A stretch of 64,000 bases of DNA from JADZEM01 sp046328125 (lineage in GTDB: Bacteria; Chloroflexota; UBA6077; JACCZL01): positions 62,001-126,000 of the forward strand of contig JAXLXF010000016.1 in assembly GCA_046328125.1 (NCBI GenBank), read 5' to 3'. Shown here one piece after another: positions 9,574 to 18,701 of this stretch. The notes under the pieces are model-generated. The model was not told the origin of the DNA and did not search any database. It saw nothing but the letters and a program-made list of their open reading frames with translations. The position numbers were made by a program, and so were the translations under genes. Position 1 is the stretch's first letter. Every line of letters begins with the position of its first letter.

Positions 9574-10644
9574 TTACTGGCCGGCGCGGGGGTGCCTCGC
9601 GAAGAACGCCCAGATCAGCTCGGTGGCGGAGATGCCGGCCGGGCTGACCGCGACGTTCTGGCGTCCGTCCACCTTCGGCCAGCCGTGGCCCCCGCCCTGG
9701 ATTGTCCAGAGGGTGACCTCGGAGCCGTCATGGCCGCCGGCGTAGGTCTGGCGCGTGGACGGCCCGATCGTCTCACCGGTGGGGGTCGGGTCGCAGCCGT
9801 CCACGCCGACCCAGAAGGCGATCGAGTCCGCGACCGAGACGACACCGCCTTCGCCACGCTTCGAGCCGCCGTCGTACGGTACGAGCGGATCGTCCGTGCC
9901 GTGAAAGTGGATCACCGAGACCGGGAGGTCTGGCTTCGCGATGGTGACGGCGCGGCCGTTCGGTCCCTGGTAGCCGATGGAGCCGGCCACGATCCCGACG
10001 GCGGGGAAGAGGTCGGATGCCTCGCTGGCGAGCCGGTACGACATCATCGCGCCGCTCGAATGGCCGCAGACGAAGGTGCGAGCCGGATCGACGGGGCGGC
10101 TGGCAGATTCCTGGGCGATCAGCGCTCGGATGAAGCCGACGTCGTCCGCGTGGCCGGAGAATCCCCGCGGGCCGGAATTCCACGCCGTGGGACTGCCGAG
10201 GGCGTCTGGGTAGGCCACCACGAAGCCGTGGGCGTCAGCCTGCTGATCCATCTCGTAGAGGCGCTCGGCGATGGCGCCGCTGGCGGTGGCGCCGTGAAGC
10301 ACCAGCACGAGCGGCGCCGGCGCGGATGGGTCGAGGCTGGCTGGCTCGTAGCGCGAGTAGCGGCGGGTCACGCCGCCGACGTCGAGCTGGAGGACGGAGT
10401 GACCGCTTTGGGCGGCCTTTGGCGTGGCCAGGGCAGGCGGCACGGTGCGCGCGGCGGCGCCCGGCTGCTGCCTGGGCGGTGCCGGTTCCCGCACGGCTGG
10501 AGTTGACTGGCCGACCTCGGCGCTGGCCCGCGCGCCTCGGCAGCCACTGAGCAGGGCGATCCCGGCCCCCGCCGTGAGCGCCAGCATGGCCCGTCGCGTC
10601 ACGGTCCGTCGTGTGATGGCCTGTCGGATGATGGCCCGCGTCAT
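9574..10644 (-). CDS. Lipoprotein alpha/beta-hydrolase, PHB depolymerase / LpqC-like esterase
   Basis: I start it at the ATG at 10644 (356 aa) because MTRAIIRQAITRRTVTRRAM leads straight into a lipoprotein signal with lipobox LLSGC, and GGGGGG lies just upstream. The upstream extension in frame is low-complexity. The esterase domain has LHGATASG (oxyanion region), nucleophile Ser196 in GHSSGAM, an acid in HGTDDPLVPY and the catalytic His in GGGHGWP. This matches secreted poly(3-hydroxybutyrate) depolymerase/feruloyl-esterase-like proteins. It hydrolyses ester bonds outside the membrane; substrate unknown. It is followed by the GH-like gene on the same strand after 180 bp. Confidence 0.87.
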   Translation of the reverse strand: MTRAIIRQAITRRTVTRRAMLALTAGAGIALLSGCRGARASAEVGQSTPAVREPAPPRQQPGAAARTVPPALATPKAAQSGHSVLQLDVGGVTRRYSRYEPASLDPSAPAPLVLVLHGATASGAIAERLYEMDQQADAHGFVVAYPDALGSPTAWNSGPRGFSGHADDVGFIRALIAQESASRPVDPARTFVCGHSSGAMMSYRLASEASDLFPAVGIVAGSIGYQGPNGRAVTIAKPDLPVSVIHFHGTDDPLVPYDGGSKRGEGGVVSVADSIAFWVGVDGCDPTPTGETIGPSTRQTYAGGHDGSEVTLWTIQGGGHGWPKVDGRQNVAVSPAGISATELIWAFFARHPRAGQ

Positions 10645-10835
10645 GGTGCCCCCCGTGTTTCGCCGATCCGTTCGCGTTCCCTTCCTCACGGTACAACGCG
10701 CTGACGACGCCGAGATGGCCGGGATGTCGCGATTCTGTGAACGGTGGGACGAACCGAGCCGGGTAGAATCCCTCCCGCCTGAGCTGCCCATTCGAGACGA
10801 CGACACAGGGCCGCCCGGGCACGAAGGGAGCTCCC

Positions 10836-12023
10836 ATGAAGATCACGGACGTCGACGTGTACACCGTCGATCCGTCGAAGGGCGGCACGCCCAACAGCGT
10901 CGATTATCCGGACATCTGGACGTTCGTGCGGGTGCGGACGGACGAGGGCGTCCACGGCTGGGGCGAGTGCACCAACTTCCCCGGCAACGGCAGCTTGATG
11001 ATCGCGGACGCCATCCATCACCTGAAGCCATGGATCGTCGGCCAGGACGCCCACGACGTCAACGCCATGTGGCACCGGGTGTTCCGCAAGGCGGCGTACC
11101 TCGGGCCGCGCGGGCTGCCGACGGCGGTGGTCAGCGCGCTGGACATCGCGCTCTGGGACATCAAGGGGAAGGTGGCGGGGCGGCCGATCTACGACCTGCT
11201 CGGGGGCAAGGTGCGGCCCAGCATCCCGACCTACGCCAACGGCTGGTTCTACGCGCTGGACGGCTTCCCGATGGCGAAGACGCCCGAGGAGTACGCCCAC
11301 GCCGCGAAGCGGGCGGTCGGGCACGGGCACACGGTGGTGAAATGTGACCCGTTTCTCGAAATGGAGCCGTACCACACGGGGTACTTGCACGGGCAGATCT
11401 CACCGGAGGGCGAGGACTTCGGGATCAACGTCATCGCGGCGATGCGCGAGGCAGTCGGTCCGAACGTCGGAATCCTGCTGGACGCCCACGGCCACTACAA
11501 CGTGCCGACCGCCGTCCGGATCTGTAGGCGGCTGGAGCCGTACAAGATCGGCTGGTTCGAGGAGCCGACCCCGCCGGAGAGCATCCAGGCGCTGAAGGCC
11601 GTGCGGGAGCAGGTCAGCGTCCCGATCTGCGTGGGGGAGCGCCTCTACACCCGCCACGATTTCCTGCCCCTGCTGGAGCAGCGGTTGACCGACTACATCA
11701 TGCCAGACGTGGTCTGGACCGGCGGCATCTCCGAGCTGCTGCGAATCGCGACGCTGGCCGAGGCGTACCACGTGCCGATCAGCCCGCACGACGCGATGGG
11801 GCCGCTGCAAGTGCTGGCGGGAGCGCACACGATGATGACGGTGCCCAACCTGTACCGGTTGGAGCACAACATCGCGAACTACGGCAACTACAACGTGTTC
11901 GTGGATCACCCGCTCGACTTCCGAGGCGACCAGTTGTTCCTGTCTGACCGGCCGGGCCTGGGTGTGGACCTGGACGTCGAGCTGCTGGAGGCGAAGTCGG
12001 TCTACCGCCGCCCTGGGACGTGA
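10836..12023 (+). CDS. Enolase-superfamily dehydratase (mandelate racemase/GalD-ManD-like)
   Basis: This 395-residue cytosolic enzyme has an N-terminal capping domain and a barrel. Metal ligands and catalytic residues are visible: LLDAHGHYN (D-x-H type), FEEPTPPE, VGERLYTR and ISPHDAMGP. The D-A-H motif and the full length fit the galactonate/mannonate dehydratase subgroup, which removes water from sugar acids to give 2-keto-3-deoxy acids. The substrate cannot be told from sequence alone. Start ATG at 10836 follows GGGAGCTCCC. It is divergent from the esterase gene, with about 190 bp between them. Confidence 0.9.
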   Translation: MKITDVDVYTVDPSKGGTPNSVDYPDIWTFVRVRTDEGVHGWGECTNFPGNGSLMIADAIHHLKPWIVGQDAHDVNAMWHRVFRKAAYLGPRGLPTAVVSALDIALWDIKGKVAGRPIYDLLGGKVRPSIPTYANGWFYALDGFPMAKTPEEYAHAAKRAVGHGHTVVKCDPFLEMEPYHTGYLHGQISPEGEDFGINVIAAMREAVGPNVGILLDAHGHYNVPTAVRICRRLEPYKIGWFEEPTPPESIQALKAVREQVSVPICVGERLYTRHDFLPLLEQRLTDYIMPDVVWTGGISELLRIATLAEAYHVPISPHDAMGPLQVLAGAHTMMTVPNLYRLEHNIANYGNYNVFVDHPLDFRGDQLFLSDRPGLGVDLDVELLEAKSVYRRPGT

Positions 12024-12162
12024 CCCGGGTCGCCGCGGCCCGACTGGGAGCTCAGAAACTCGTCAGCTTTGCACGGCCAGCGCTTCAGGTTCGGCTGCGA
12101 CAGTAGGCGTGGCGACGGACCGTCCGTCGAGGTTTGTGGCGACGTCATGGAGCACACCGATC

Positions 12163-12906
12163 ATGCAGCGAATTCACGTCCCGACTGGCGGCTTGCGGTA
12201 TTGGGTGGCCCTCTGCACGGCCAGCGTTCTGGGCTGTAATACCGGCGATGGCTTTGCGTCCATCTTCGGCTTTCTGAGCGGCCTGCCCATTCTGCTCGCG
12301 CTGTTCGGACTGACGCTCTTCCTGGAGCGGCGTGACGACCGCCCACGACAGATCTATTACTGGACGGCCATCATCATCGTGCGAACCGCCGCGACGAACC
12401 TGGCCGACTTTACGGATCAGCACCTTCGCAACACGGCGTTCCTGGTCCTGGGGCTGTTGCTCCTGGCGGCGCTGGCCGTTCGCTTCGTGCTCGCCAGGAT
12501 GTCCTCAGCTCGACAGCCTGGGGAGGGCGTGCTGGATCGGGTGGATCTCCTCTACTGGGCCACGATGCTGGTGGCAGGCACGCTCGGCACGGCACTCGGG
12601 GACTTCAGCTCGTTCCGGACCGGCCTGGGCCTGGCCGGCGCCTCGCTGGTGCTCTCGATCGTCGTCGCCGGGCTGATCGGGCTGGGCAGCGGGGTGCGCC
12701 TCTTCAGCTTCTCGCTGTACTACTGGGCCACGGTGGTCGCGATCCGCACGGCTGGCACCTCGGCCGGCGACTACTTCGCGCGGATCTGGGGTCTGCCAGA
12801 GAGCACGCTGGTGTTCGCGGTCATACTCGTGGCGTTGCTGGCGCTGTGGCCCGAGCGGCCCCGAGCCGTTCAGCCATCACTCCAGCCGGGCATGGGAGCG
12901 GCCTGA
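12163..12906 (+). CDS. COG4705-like membrane protein with four internal repeats
   Basis: 247 residues from the ATG at 12163, where the hydrophobic protein clearly begins. Four related segments recur: RYWVALCTASVLGCNTGD, YYWTAIIIVRTAATNLAD, LYWATMLVAGTLGTALGD and YYWATVVAIRTAGTSAGD. Each is followed by a further hydrophobic stretch, which gives about eight helices. The Y-W-x(8-11)-T/G-x(3)-D pattern is that of uncharacterised membrane-anchored proteins of COG4705. The conserved Asp after each repeat suggests a polar site in the membrane (inference). No function is known to me, and the neighbours give no clue. Confidence 0.7.
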   Translation: MQRIHVPTGGLRYWVALCTASVLGCNTGDGFASIFGFLSGLPILLALFGLTLFLERRDDRPRQIYYWTAIIIVRTAATNLADFTDQHLRNTAFLVLGLLLLAALAVRFVLARMSSARQPGEGVLDRVDLLYWATMLVAGTLGTALGDFSSFRTGLGLAGASLVLSIVVAGLIGLGSGVRLFSFSLYYWATVVAIRTAGTSAGDYFARIWGLPESTLVFAVILVALLALWPERPRAVQPSLQPGMGAA

Positions 12907-13048
12907 GTTCTGCCAGCTGTCGGCGAGCTCACGCCACGAGCCGCGAGGGACCGTGACGTCATGACGTGGCGTCGCCGTTCTCGTCGCGGAACGCGGGCAT
13001 CCTCAGACGCTTGACGCCCGCCATCTCACGCCGCATAGTGACGGCGCG

Positions 13049-15292
13049 ATGCTGAGCGATCCACGACGCGCCGACTCCTTGCCGTCGCCACCGTCGTTTT
13101 CGCTCCCCGGCGCGTACGGCGAGACGATCACGCTGGCCGCGCTCCGTGCCACGGCGCCGACGGCCATCCTGCTGTTCGTGGATCTGCACGACGAGAGCCA
13201 GGTGCCGGTGCTCGACCTGGCTGGCCGCTGGCAGCGCGAGCAGCGGGGCCGCGCAACCATCGCGGTGCTCGCGGATGCCCCGGAGGGCCGGGCGCGCGAG
13301 CTGGCGACCCGAGCGCGGCCGGCTCGCTTCCTGCTCGCGCCGGGCGGAGTCACCTTCGCCGCGTTCGGCGTCAACTCCACGCCGGCCGCCGTGGCGGTTC
13401 GGGCGGATGGGCGCGTTTCCACCAGCGTAGCAGCGGGGCTGCCGGCGATCCGCGCGATGGTGCCAGACGCGCTCGGTGTCGGCGCGGAGATCCGCCGCCT
13501 GACGGATGAGGCCGAGCGTGCGCTGGGGCGTGGTCAGGTCGCGGCAGCCATCGCCGGCTACCGACAGGCGCTTGCGCTCTGGTCGGACCGGGCCGAGGTG
13601 TTGAACTGGCTCGGGGCCGCGCTCGCGCAGGCCGGCCAGCTCCCCGAAGCCGTCGATGCCTTCCAGCGCGCCATCGCGGCCGATCCGGGGCTGGCGACGG
13701 CACACTACAACCTGGGGATCGGCCAGCTCCAGCTCGGGCAGCCGGCCGCCGCCGCGAGCGCCCTGGAGCAGGCGCTGGTGGTCGATCCCGGCTACGCCGA
13801 GGCCGCCTACAACCTCGGCATCGCGCGGCAGCGGGACGGTCGCCTCACCGACGCGGTGGCGGCCTACCGCCGGGCCGTCGAGCTGCGCCCCTCGCACGTC
13901 GAGAGCCACAACAACCTCGGCACGGCGCTGGTGGTGATGGGCGAGATCGACGCGGCAGTGGCGGCCTACCGGGCGTCCATCCAGGTCCGGCCCGACTTTC
14001 AGATCGGGCACGCGAATCTGGTGATGACGCGGCATTATCAGGCGGACTGCAGCCGCGTGGAGCTGGCCGAGGAGGCCCGGACCTGGGCGGACCGCCACGC
14101 CCCCCCGGCCTTTCGGCGCTCTCCGGAGTTTCGGAACGACCGGTCCCCGACGCGACGGCTCCAGGTCGGCTACGTCTCCGCCGACTTCTGGCGGCACCCC
14201 ATCGGCTACATCATGGACGCAGTGATCCCCGCGCACGATCGCGAGCAAATCGTCGTCACCTGCTACGCCAACGGCGGCCAGTCCGACGACGTCAACGCGC
14301 GGCTGCGACAGTCCGCGGATCGCTGGCGGGACGTCCAGTACCTTGACGATGTGGCCCTCGCCCAGCAGGTCCGCGACGACGGCATCGACATCCTGGTGGA
14401 CCTGGCCGGCCACACCTCCGGGCACCGCCTCGCGGCGTTCGCCCGGCGGCCGGCGCCCGTCCAGTTGACCTGGCTCGGCAACGCCGACACGACCGGCATG
14501 ACGACCATCGACTACATCGTGGCTGACCCGTACGTGGTGCCGCCCGACGACGAGTTTCTGTACGCCGAGCAGACGCTCAGGCTACCGGAGTCGTACCTTT
14601 GCTACGCCCCGCACCCGTTCGCCCCGGAGGTCGGGCCGCTGCCTGCTCGCACGCGAGGGCACGTCACCTTCGGGTGCTTCAACAACCTCGCCAAGGTCAC
14701 CAGCGAGGTGATGGCGCTCTGGGCGGAGATCCTGAAGCGCGTCCCTGAGTCACAGTTGCTGATGAAGACACCGGCGCTGGACGATTCCGGCGTGCGCGCC
14801 CGCTACCAGCAGTTGTTCGCCGAGAGCGGCGTCTCCCCAGAACGCCTGCGGCTGGTCGGGCGCACGAGTCAGGCCGACGTGCTCGGCATGTACAACGAGG
14901 TGGACGTCGCCCTCGATCCGTTCCCCTACAACGGCTGCATGACCACCCTCGAGGCGCTCTGGATGGGCGTGCCGGTCGTGGCGCTCGAAGGCGACCGCTA
15001 CGTCAGTCGTGTCGGGCTCAGCCTGCTCTCGACGCTGGGGCTGGCCGACCTGTGCGCCAGTTCGACGGACGGATACGTCACCACGGCCTGCGCCCTGGCC
15101 GGCGACGTGACCAGGATGGCGTCGCTGCGAGCCGAGCTGCGCCTGCGAATGCGGCGCTCGTCGCTGATCGATGCGGGGCGGTTCACCAGCGGGCTTGACG
15201 CGGCGTATCGCTCGATCTGGCAGTCCTGGTGCGCCGCCGGCCAGCCGGCAACGCCGCGCCAGACGCCGAAGGCGAAGCGGCGCCGCCGATGA
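13049..15292 (+). CDS. Thioredoxin-like / TPR / GT41 (O-GlcNAc-transferase-like) fusion
   Basis: 747 residues. Residues about 10-140 (PSFSLPGAYGETITLAAL, then STPAAVAVRADG) have the layout of AhpC/TlpA thioredoxin folds, but no Cys occurs where CxxC should be. At least four TPRs follow (about 150-330; for example AHYNLGIGQLQLGQPAAAAS). The remainder is a SPINDLY/OGT-type GT41 domain: VGYVSADFWRHPIGY, DLAGHTSGHRL, TWLGNADTTGM, FGCFNNLAKV, and EALWMGVPVV. GT41 enzymes O-glycosylate Ser/Thr of proteins from nucleotide sugars in the cytosol, using TPRs to choose substrates. The thioredoxin-like start resembles the two thioredoxin domains encoded at 18898-20646. The ribosome binding site is weak. 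The next gene follows after 34 bp. Confidence 0.88.
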   Translation: MLSDPRRADSLPSPPSFSLPGAYGETITLAALRATAPTAILLFVDLHDESQVPVLDLAGRWQREQRGRATIAVLADAPEGRARELATRARPARFLLAPGGVTFAAFGVNSTPAAVAVRADGRVSTSVAAGLPAIRAMVPDALGVGAEIRRLTDEAERALGRGQVAAAIAGYRQALALWSDRAEVLNWLGAALAQAGQLPEAVDAFQRAIAADPGLATAHYNLGIGQLQLGQPAAAASALEQALVVDPGYAEAAYNLGIARQRDGRLTDAVAAYRRAVELRPSHVESHNNLGTALVVMGEIDAAVAAYRASIQVRPDFQIGHANLVMTRHYQADCSRVELAEEARTWADRHAPPAFRRSPEFRNDRSPTRRLQVGYVSADFWRHPIGYIMDAVIPAHDREQIVVTCYANGGQSDDVNARLRQSADRWRDVQYLDDVALAQQVRDDGIDILVDLAGHTSGHRLAAFARRPAPVQLTWLGNADTTGMTTIDYIVADPYVVPPDDEFLYAEQTLRLPESYLCYAPHPFAPEVGPLPARTRGHVTFGCFNNLAKVTSEVMALWAEILKRVPESQLLMKTPALDDSGVRARYQQLFAESGVSPERLRLVGRTSQADVLGMYNEVDVALDPFPYNGCMTTLEALWMGVPVVALEGDRYVSRVGLSLLSTLGLADLCASSTDGYVTTACALAGDVTRMASLRAELRLRMRRSSLIDAGRFTSGLDAAYRSIWQSWCAAGQPATPRQTPKAKRRRR

Positions 15293-15326
15293 GCGCCCTG
15301 GCCGAGATGGACCACTGAGGGACGGC

Positions 15327-16235
15327 ATGCGCGTGCTCATCACCGGACATCGCGGCCTCGTCGGCTCGGCGCTCGTGCGACGGCTGGCACGGGAGCCGAG
15401 CGTCGAGATCGGGGGCATCTCCCGGCACCTCGGCGACCAGCCATCTGCAGCGCATCGGGAGTGGGCGCTGGATCTGGCGGACCGCGAGGCGGCTGCCGAG
15501 GCGTTCCGCGACTTCCCGCCGGACCTCGTGATCCACACCGCCTCGATGACGGCGGTGGACGCCTGCGAGCGCGAGCCGGAGACGGCCTGGCGTGAGATCG
15601 TGGAGGTAACCCGCACGGTCGCCGAGAACGTGGCCCGGGTGGGAGGGCGGCTCCTGCACCTCTCTTCAGATTACGTGTTCGACGGCGAGGACGGCCCGTA
15701 CGCCGAGGATGCGCCGACCCGGCCGCTCAACGTCTACGGGCGGGCGAAACTGGCCTCGGAGGCCGTCGTCCGGGAGTTGACGCCCGGCGCCACGATCGCG
15801 CGTCTGTCGGTGATCTTCGGGTATGCGCCGCACCGGCGGCCGGACTTCGTGTCGCTGCTGCTGGAGCGGCTCGCGGCCGGGCAGTCCTGGGACGTGCTGG
15901 CGGATCAGGCCAGCACGCCGACCCTGGCCGCCGATCTCGCCGAGATGCTCTGGACACTCGGTCGAGACTCTGGGGCCACGGGACTGTTCCACGTCGCCGG
16001 CGCGGACACGGTGACGCGCTACGACTTCGCCAGACTCGTCGCCGAGCGCTTCGGGTTCGATCCGGAGCTTGTCGAGCCGACCGACAGCAGCCGGCTCGAT
16101 CAGGCAGCGCGACGCCCCCTGAAGGCCGGACTGCGGACGGACCGCCTGCGGTCACGCTACCCGGCGTTGACGATCCCGACGCTGCGCGCCGCCGTGAGCG
16201 CCCTCTACCACGAGCGCGGCGGCCACGTTCGTTAG
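15327..16235 (+). CDS. RmlD-like NAD(P)-dependent sugar-nucleotide reductase (SDR)
   Basis: 302 residues from the ATG at 15327. The N-terminus has the Rossmann motif GHRGLVGS. Catalytic YGRAK (Tyr/Lys) and SSDYVFDGEDGPYAE are typical of dTDP-4-dehydrorhamnose reductase (RmlD) relatives. It starts 34 bp behind the GT41 gene, so the two are probably co-transcribed. That would fit a role in making a deoxysugar nucleotide donor (inference). The rest of a rhamnose pathway is absent here, so the gene symbol is left open. Confidence 0.87.
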   Translation: MRVLITGHRGLVGSALVRRLAREPSVEIGGISRHLGDQPSAAHREWALDLADREAAAEAFRDFPPDLVIHTASMTAVDACEREPETAWREIVEVTRTVAENVARVGGRLLHLSSDYVFDGEDGPYAEDAPTRPLNVYGRAKLASEAVVRELTPGATIARLSVIFGYAPHRRPDFVSLLLERLAAGQSWDVLADQASTPTLAADLAEMLWTLGRDSGATGLFHVAGADTVTRYDFARLVAERFGFDPELVEPTDSSRLDQAARRPLKAGLRTDRLRSRYPALTIPTLRAAVSALYHERGGHVR

Positions 16236-16274
16236 ACGCGCCGCCGCACAGGTGTCAGTACCCGGGGCGCTCAG

Positions 16275-18608
16275 TCAGCGACCGCGACCGTCGCCGCCGC
16301 GACCGTCGTTGCCGTGGCCATCGTGGTCGTCGTCATCGCAATCGTCGTCATCGCAATCGTCGTCGCCGCCGTGCCCGTTGCCGCCCTGCCCGCCGTGGCC
16401 GCCGTGATCGTCGTCGTCATCGTGGCCGTGACCGCCCGGATTGCCGGTTCCCGGCGACGAGCAGGTGACACCTGGCGGGCACTTGACACAAGCGGTTGCA
16501 CCAGGCTGCGGCGCGTAGAAGCCGATCGGGCAGAGCGTACAGGTGGCGGAGCCGGCGCTGCCGGCGAAGCTGCCAGCCTTGCACTTGCTGCAGCTCGTCG
16601 TGCCTGACTGACTCGCGAACGTGCCGGCGACACAGGCGGTGCAGACGGCGCTCCCCGCACTCGACGAGTAGGTGCCTGGCCCGCACTTCGAGCAGACCGT
16701 GGCGCCGGTCACCGCCGAGTAGCTGCCAGGGGTGCACTTGGCGCAGCTCGTCTGGCCCGTCTGTCCGTTGAACGTGCCAGCTGCGCACGACTTGCACGAC
16801 GACTGTCCGGTGAGATCGCCGAACTGCCCCACCGGACACGGCTTGCAGGTGACCGCGCCGACCGTGTCGTTGAACCGACCAACTGGGCACGGCTGACAGA
16901 CACCGCCGCTCTCGAACTTCCCAACCGGACACGGCGTACAGACACGCGATTGAGAGTCAATGATGCTGCCGGCCGGGCAAGACGCACAGGATGTGCTGCC
17001 CGGCACAGAGGTCGATCCGGCCGCACAGGTCTGGCAGGAGGACTGGCCAGTCTGGCCGTTGAAGGTGCCAGCCGCGCACGGCTTACACGTTGTCTGTCCG
17101 GTGAGATTGTTGAACTGACCAGCCTGACACGGCTTGCAGGTGACCGCACCGGCTGTGTCGCCGTACTGGCCGACCGGGCACGGCGAGCACACGCCGCCCT
17201 GCTCGAATTGGCCGACCGGACACGGCGTGCAGACCTTCGAGCTCGGGTCGATGATGCTGCCGGCTGGACATAGCGCACAGACCGTGCTCCCTGGTGGCGC
17301 GGTCGTCCCGGCCGCACAGGACGCACAGGAGGACTGGCCAGTGGCGCCGGTGAACGTGCCGGCCGCGCACAGTTTACAAGAGGATTGCCCGACTGCATCC
17401 TGGAACTGACCGGCCGTACACGGTTTGCAGGTCACCGCGCCGGTCGAGTCGCTGAAGAAGCCGACCGGACATGGCGAGCAGACGCCGCCCTGCTCGAACT
17501 GCCCAACCGGACAGGGGGTGCAAACCTTCGAGGTGGGGTCTACGACGCTGCCGGCTGGACACGTCGCGCACCCCGTGCTGCCGGGTAGGGAGGTGGACCC
17601 GGCGGCGCAGGTTGGGCAGCTGGACTGGCCGGTCTGGTTATTGAAGGTGCCAGCCGCGCATGGCTTACACGTTGTCTGTCCAGTAAGGTCGCCGAACTGG
17701 CCGACCGGACACGGCTGGCACGTGACCGCGCCGGCGGTGTTGCTAAAGAAGCCAGTCGGGCACGGCGAGCAGACGCCACCTTGCTCGAAGTAGCCGACCG
17801 GACACGGCGTGCAGACCTTTGAGCTCGGGTCGATGATGCTGCCGGCCTGACATGACGCACACGAAGTGCTGCCGGGTGGCGCAGTGGTGCCGGCCCCGCA
17901 GGCCGTGCAATTGGATTGGCCAGACGAGCTGCTGACGGTGCCGGCCGCGCACTGCTGGCAGGCCGATTGTCCAGTGAGATTGTTGAACTGGCCGGGCAGA
18001 CAGGCCTGGCAGACGGAGAGTCCGCTCGCGCCGCTGAACGTGCCAGCTCCGCAAGCCTGACAGCTTGAAGCACCGTCAACAGGGCTGAAGGTTCCAGCGC
18101 TGCACGCTAGGCAGATCGATGCCCCTGGCACGCTGCTGAAGGTGCCGGCCTGACAGTTCTGGCAGGCCGATTGACCGCTCGCGCCAGTGAAGGTACCGGG
18201 CTGGCACTGCGCACATGTCGAGGCCCCCGAGACGTTGCTGAACGTGCCGGCCGCGCATTGCTGGCAAGTTGATGAGCCGGAGTTACTACTGAAGTAGCCG
18301 ACGCTGCACTGCTGGCAGGCGACCGCGCCGGCCGAAGCGTTCGAACTGCCGGCGGGGCAACTGACGCAAGGTGACGTGCCACCAGGCCCGTACGTGCCAA
18401 TGCCACAATCGACGCACGACTGGCCGTCTGCAGATGGCGCCTTGCCGGGCGGGCACGATACCGTTGCCTGCGCCGAGGCTGCAGGCGCATTGATGGCCGA
18501 GCTGCCGAACATCGCCCCAAGCGCCATCGCCCCGATGCGCCAGATGGCCTGTCGCCGCGACATGCCACCGGCCAGTGCCCTGGTCAGGTCGTCGAACTGC
18601 GAGTGCAC
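16275..18608 (-). CDS. TAT-exported Cys-rich repeat protein (ephrin-receptor-like/GCC2-GCC3 type) with Asp/His tail
   Basis: I choose GTG at 18608 (777 aa): GGGAG lies 10 bp upstream, and HSQFDDLTRALAGGMSRRQA is a common lead into a twin-arginine signal (SRRQAIWRIGAMALG) ending ASAQA. The mature protein is about 40 Cys modules of about 16 residues (C-x2-C-x2-G-x-F/Y-x5-G-x3-C), close to the eukaryotic putative ephrin-receptor-like repeat. In the middle a block of about 96 residues occurs four times (APPGSTxCAxCPAG, IIDPSSKVCTPCPVG, FEQGGVCSPCPVG). The last 60 residues are almost only Gly, His and Asp with a few Cys, so they may bind metal (inference). Roughly 100 cysteines imply many disulfides or metal sites. 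It is convergent with the RmlD-like gene and divergent from the MauE fusion. Confidence 0.85.
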   Translation of the reverse strand: MHSQFDDLTRALAGGMSRRQAIWRIGAMALGAMFGSSAINAPAASAQATVSCPPGKAPSADGQSCVDCGIGTYGPGGTSPCVSCPAGSSNASAGAVACQQCSVGYFSSNSGSSTCQQCAAGTFSNVSGASTCAQCQPGTFTGASGQSACQNCQAGTFSSVPGASICLACSAGTFSPVDGASSCQACGAGTFSGASGLSVCQACLPGQFNNLTGQSACQQCAAGTVSSSSGQSNCTACGAGTTAPPGSTSCASCQAGSIIDPSSKVCTPCPVGYFEQGGVCSPCPTGFFSNTAGAVTCQPCPVGQFGDLTGQTTCKPCAAGTFNNQTGQSSCPTCAAGSTSLPGSTGCATCPAGSVVDPTSKVCTPCPVGQFEQGGVCSPCPVGFFSDSTGAVTCKPCTAGQFQDAVGQSSCKLCAAGTFTGATGQSSCASCAAGTTAPPGSTVCALCPAGSIIDPSSKVCTPCPVGQFEQGGVCSPCPVGQYGDTAGAVTCKPCQAGQFNNLTGQTTCKPCAAGTFNGQTGQSSCQTCAAGSTSVPGSTSCASCPAGSIIDSQSRVCTPCPVGKFESGGVCQPCPVGRFNDTVGAVTCKPCPVGQFGDLTGQSSCKSCAAGTFNGQTGQTSCAKCTPGSYSAVTGATVCSKCGPGTYSSSAGSAVCTACVAGTFASQSGTTSCSKCKAGSFAGSAGSATCTLCPIGFYAPQPGATACVKCPPGVTCSSPGTGNPGGHGHDDDDDHGGHGGQGGNGHGGDDDCDDDDCDDDDHDGHGNDGRGGDGRGR
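16730..17895 (-). repeat. Four tandem ~288-bp coding repeats within the Cys-rich gene
   Basis: Four direct repeats of about 96 codons begin near 17890, 17600, 17310 and 17020 (reading leftwards on the minus strand). Each encodes the same order of Cys modules with a conserved spacer (PGST-x-C, IIDPSSKVCTPC, EQGGVCSPCP, AGAVTCKPC, LTGQTTCKPC). Boundaries are approximate. Such long repeats can change copy number by recombination. Confidence 0.75.
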
Positions 18609-18672
18609 CGGTCCCCGTCTCCCACGCTTTGCGCTCTCACCGGCGCCCACCGCACGGCCACAAGCGCCTGCC

Positions 18673-18701
18673 ACTCTACTGCGTCTTGATGTTGTTTGCA
18701 A
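18673..18701 (-). promoter_or_regulatory. Sigma-70-type promoter for the Cys-rich gene
   Basis: On the minus strand TTGCAA (18701-18696) is followed after exactly 17 bp by TAGAGT (18678-18673). The predicted start of transcription gives a leader of roughly 55-60 nt to the GTG at 18608. Confidence 0.6.

Noticed and set aside
9507..9585. GCCGGCCAGT/ACTGGCCGGC inverted repeat as terminator of the esterase gene
   Set aside because: One arm lies inside the esterase coding end and the loop is about 60 bases, so a functional hairpin is doubtful.
16730..18360. Regularly spaced short repeats that could suggest a CRISPR array
   Set aside because: The period is three bases times a protein module, the repeats vary at third positions, and the frame is an open Cys-rich protein. 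There is no constant repeat with unique spacers and no cas gene.
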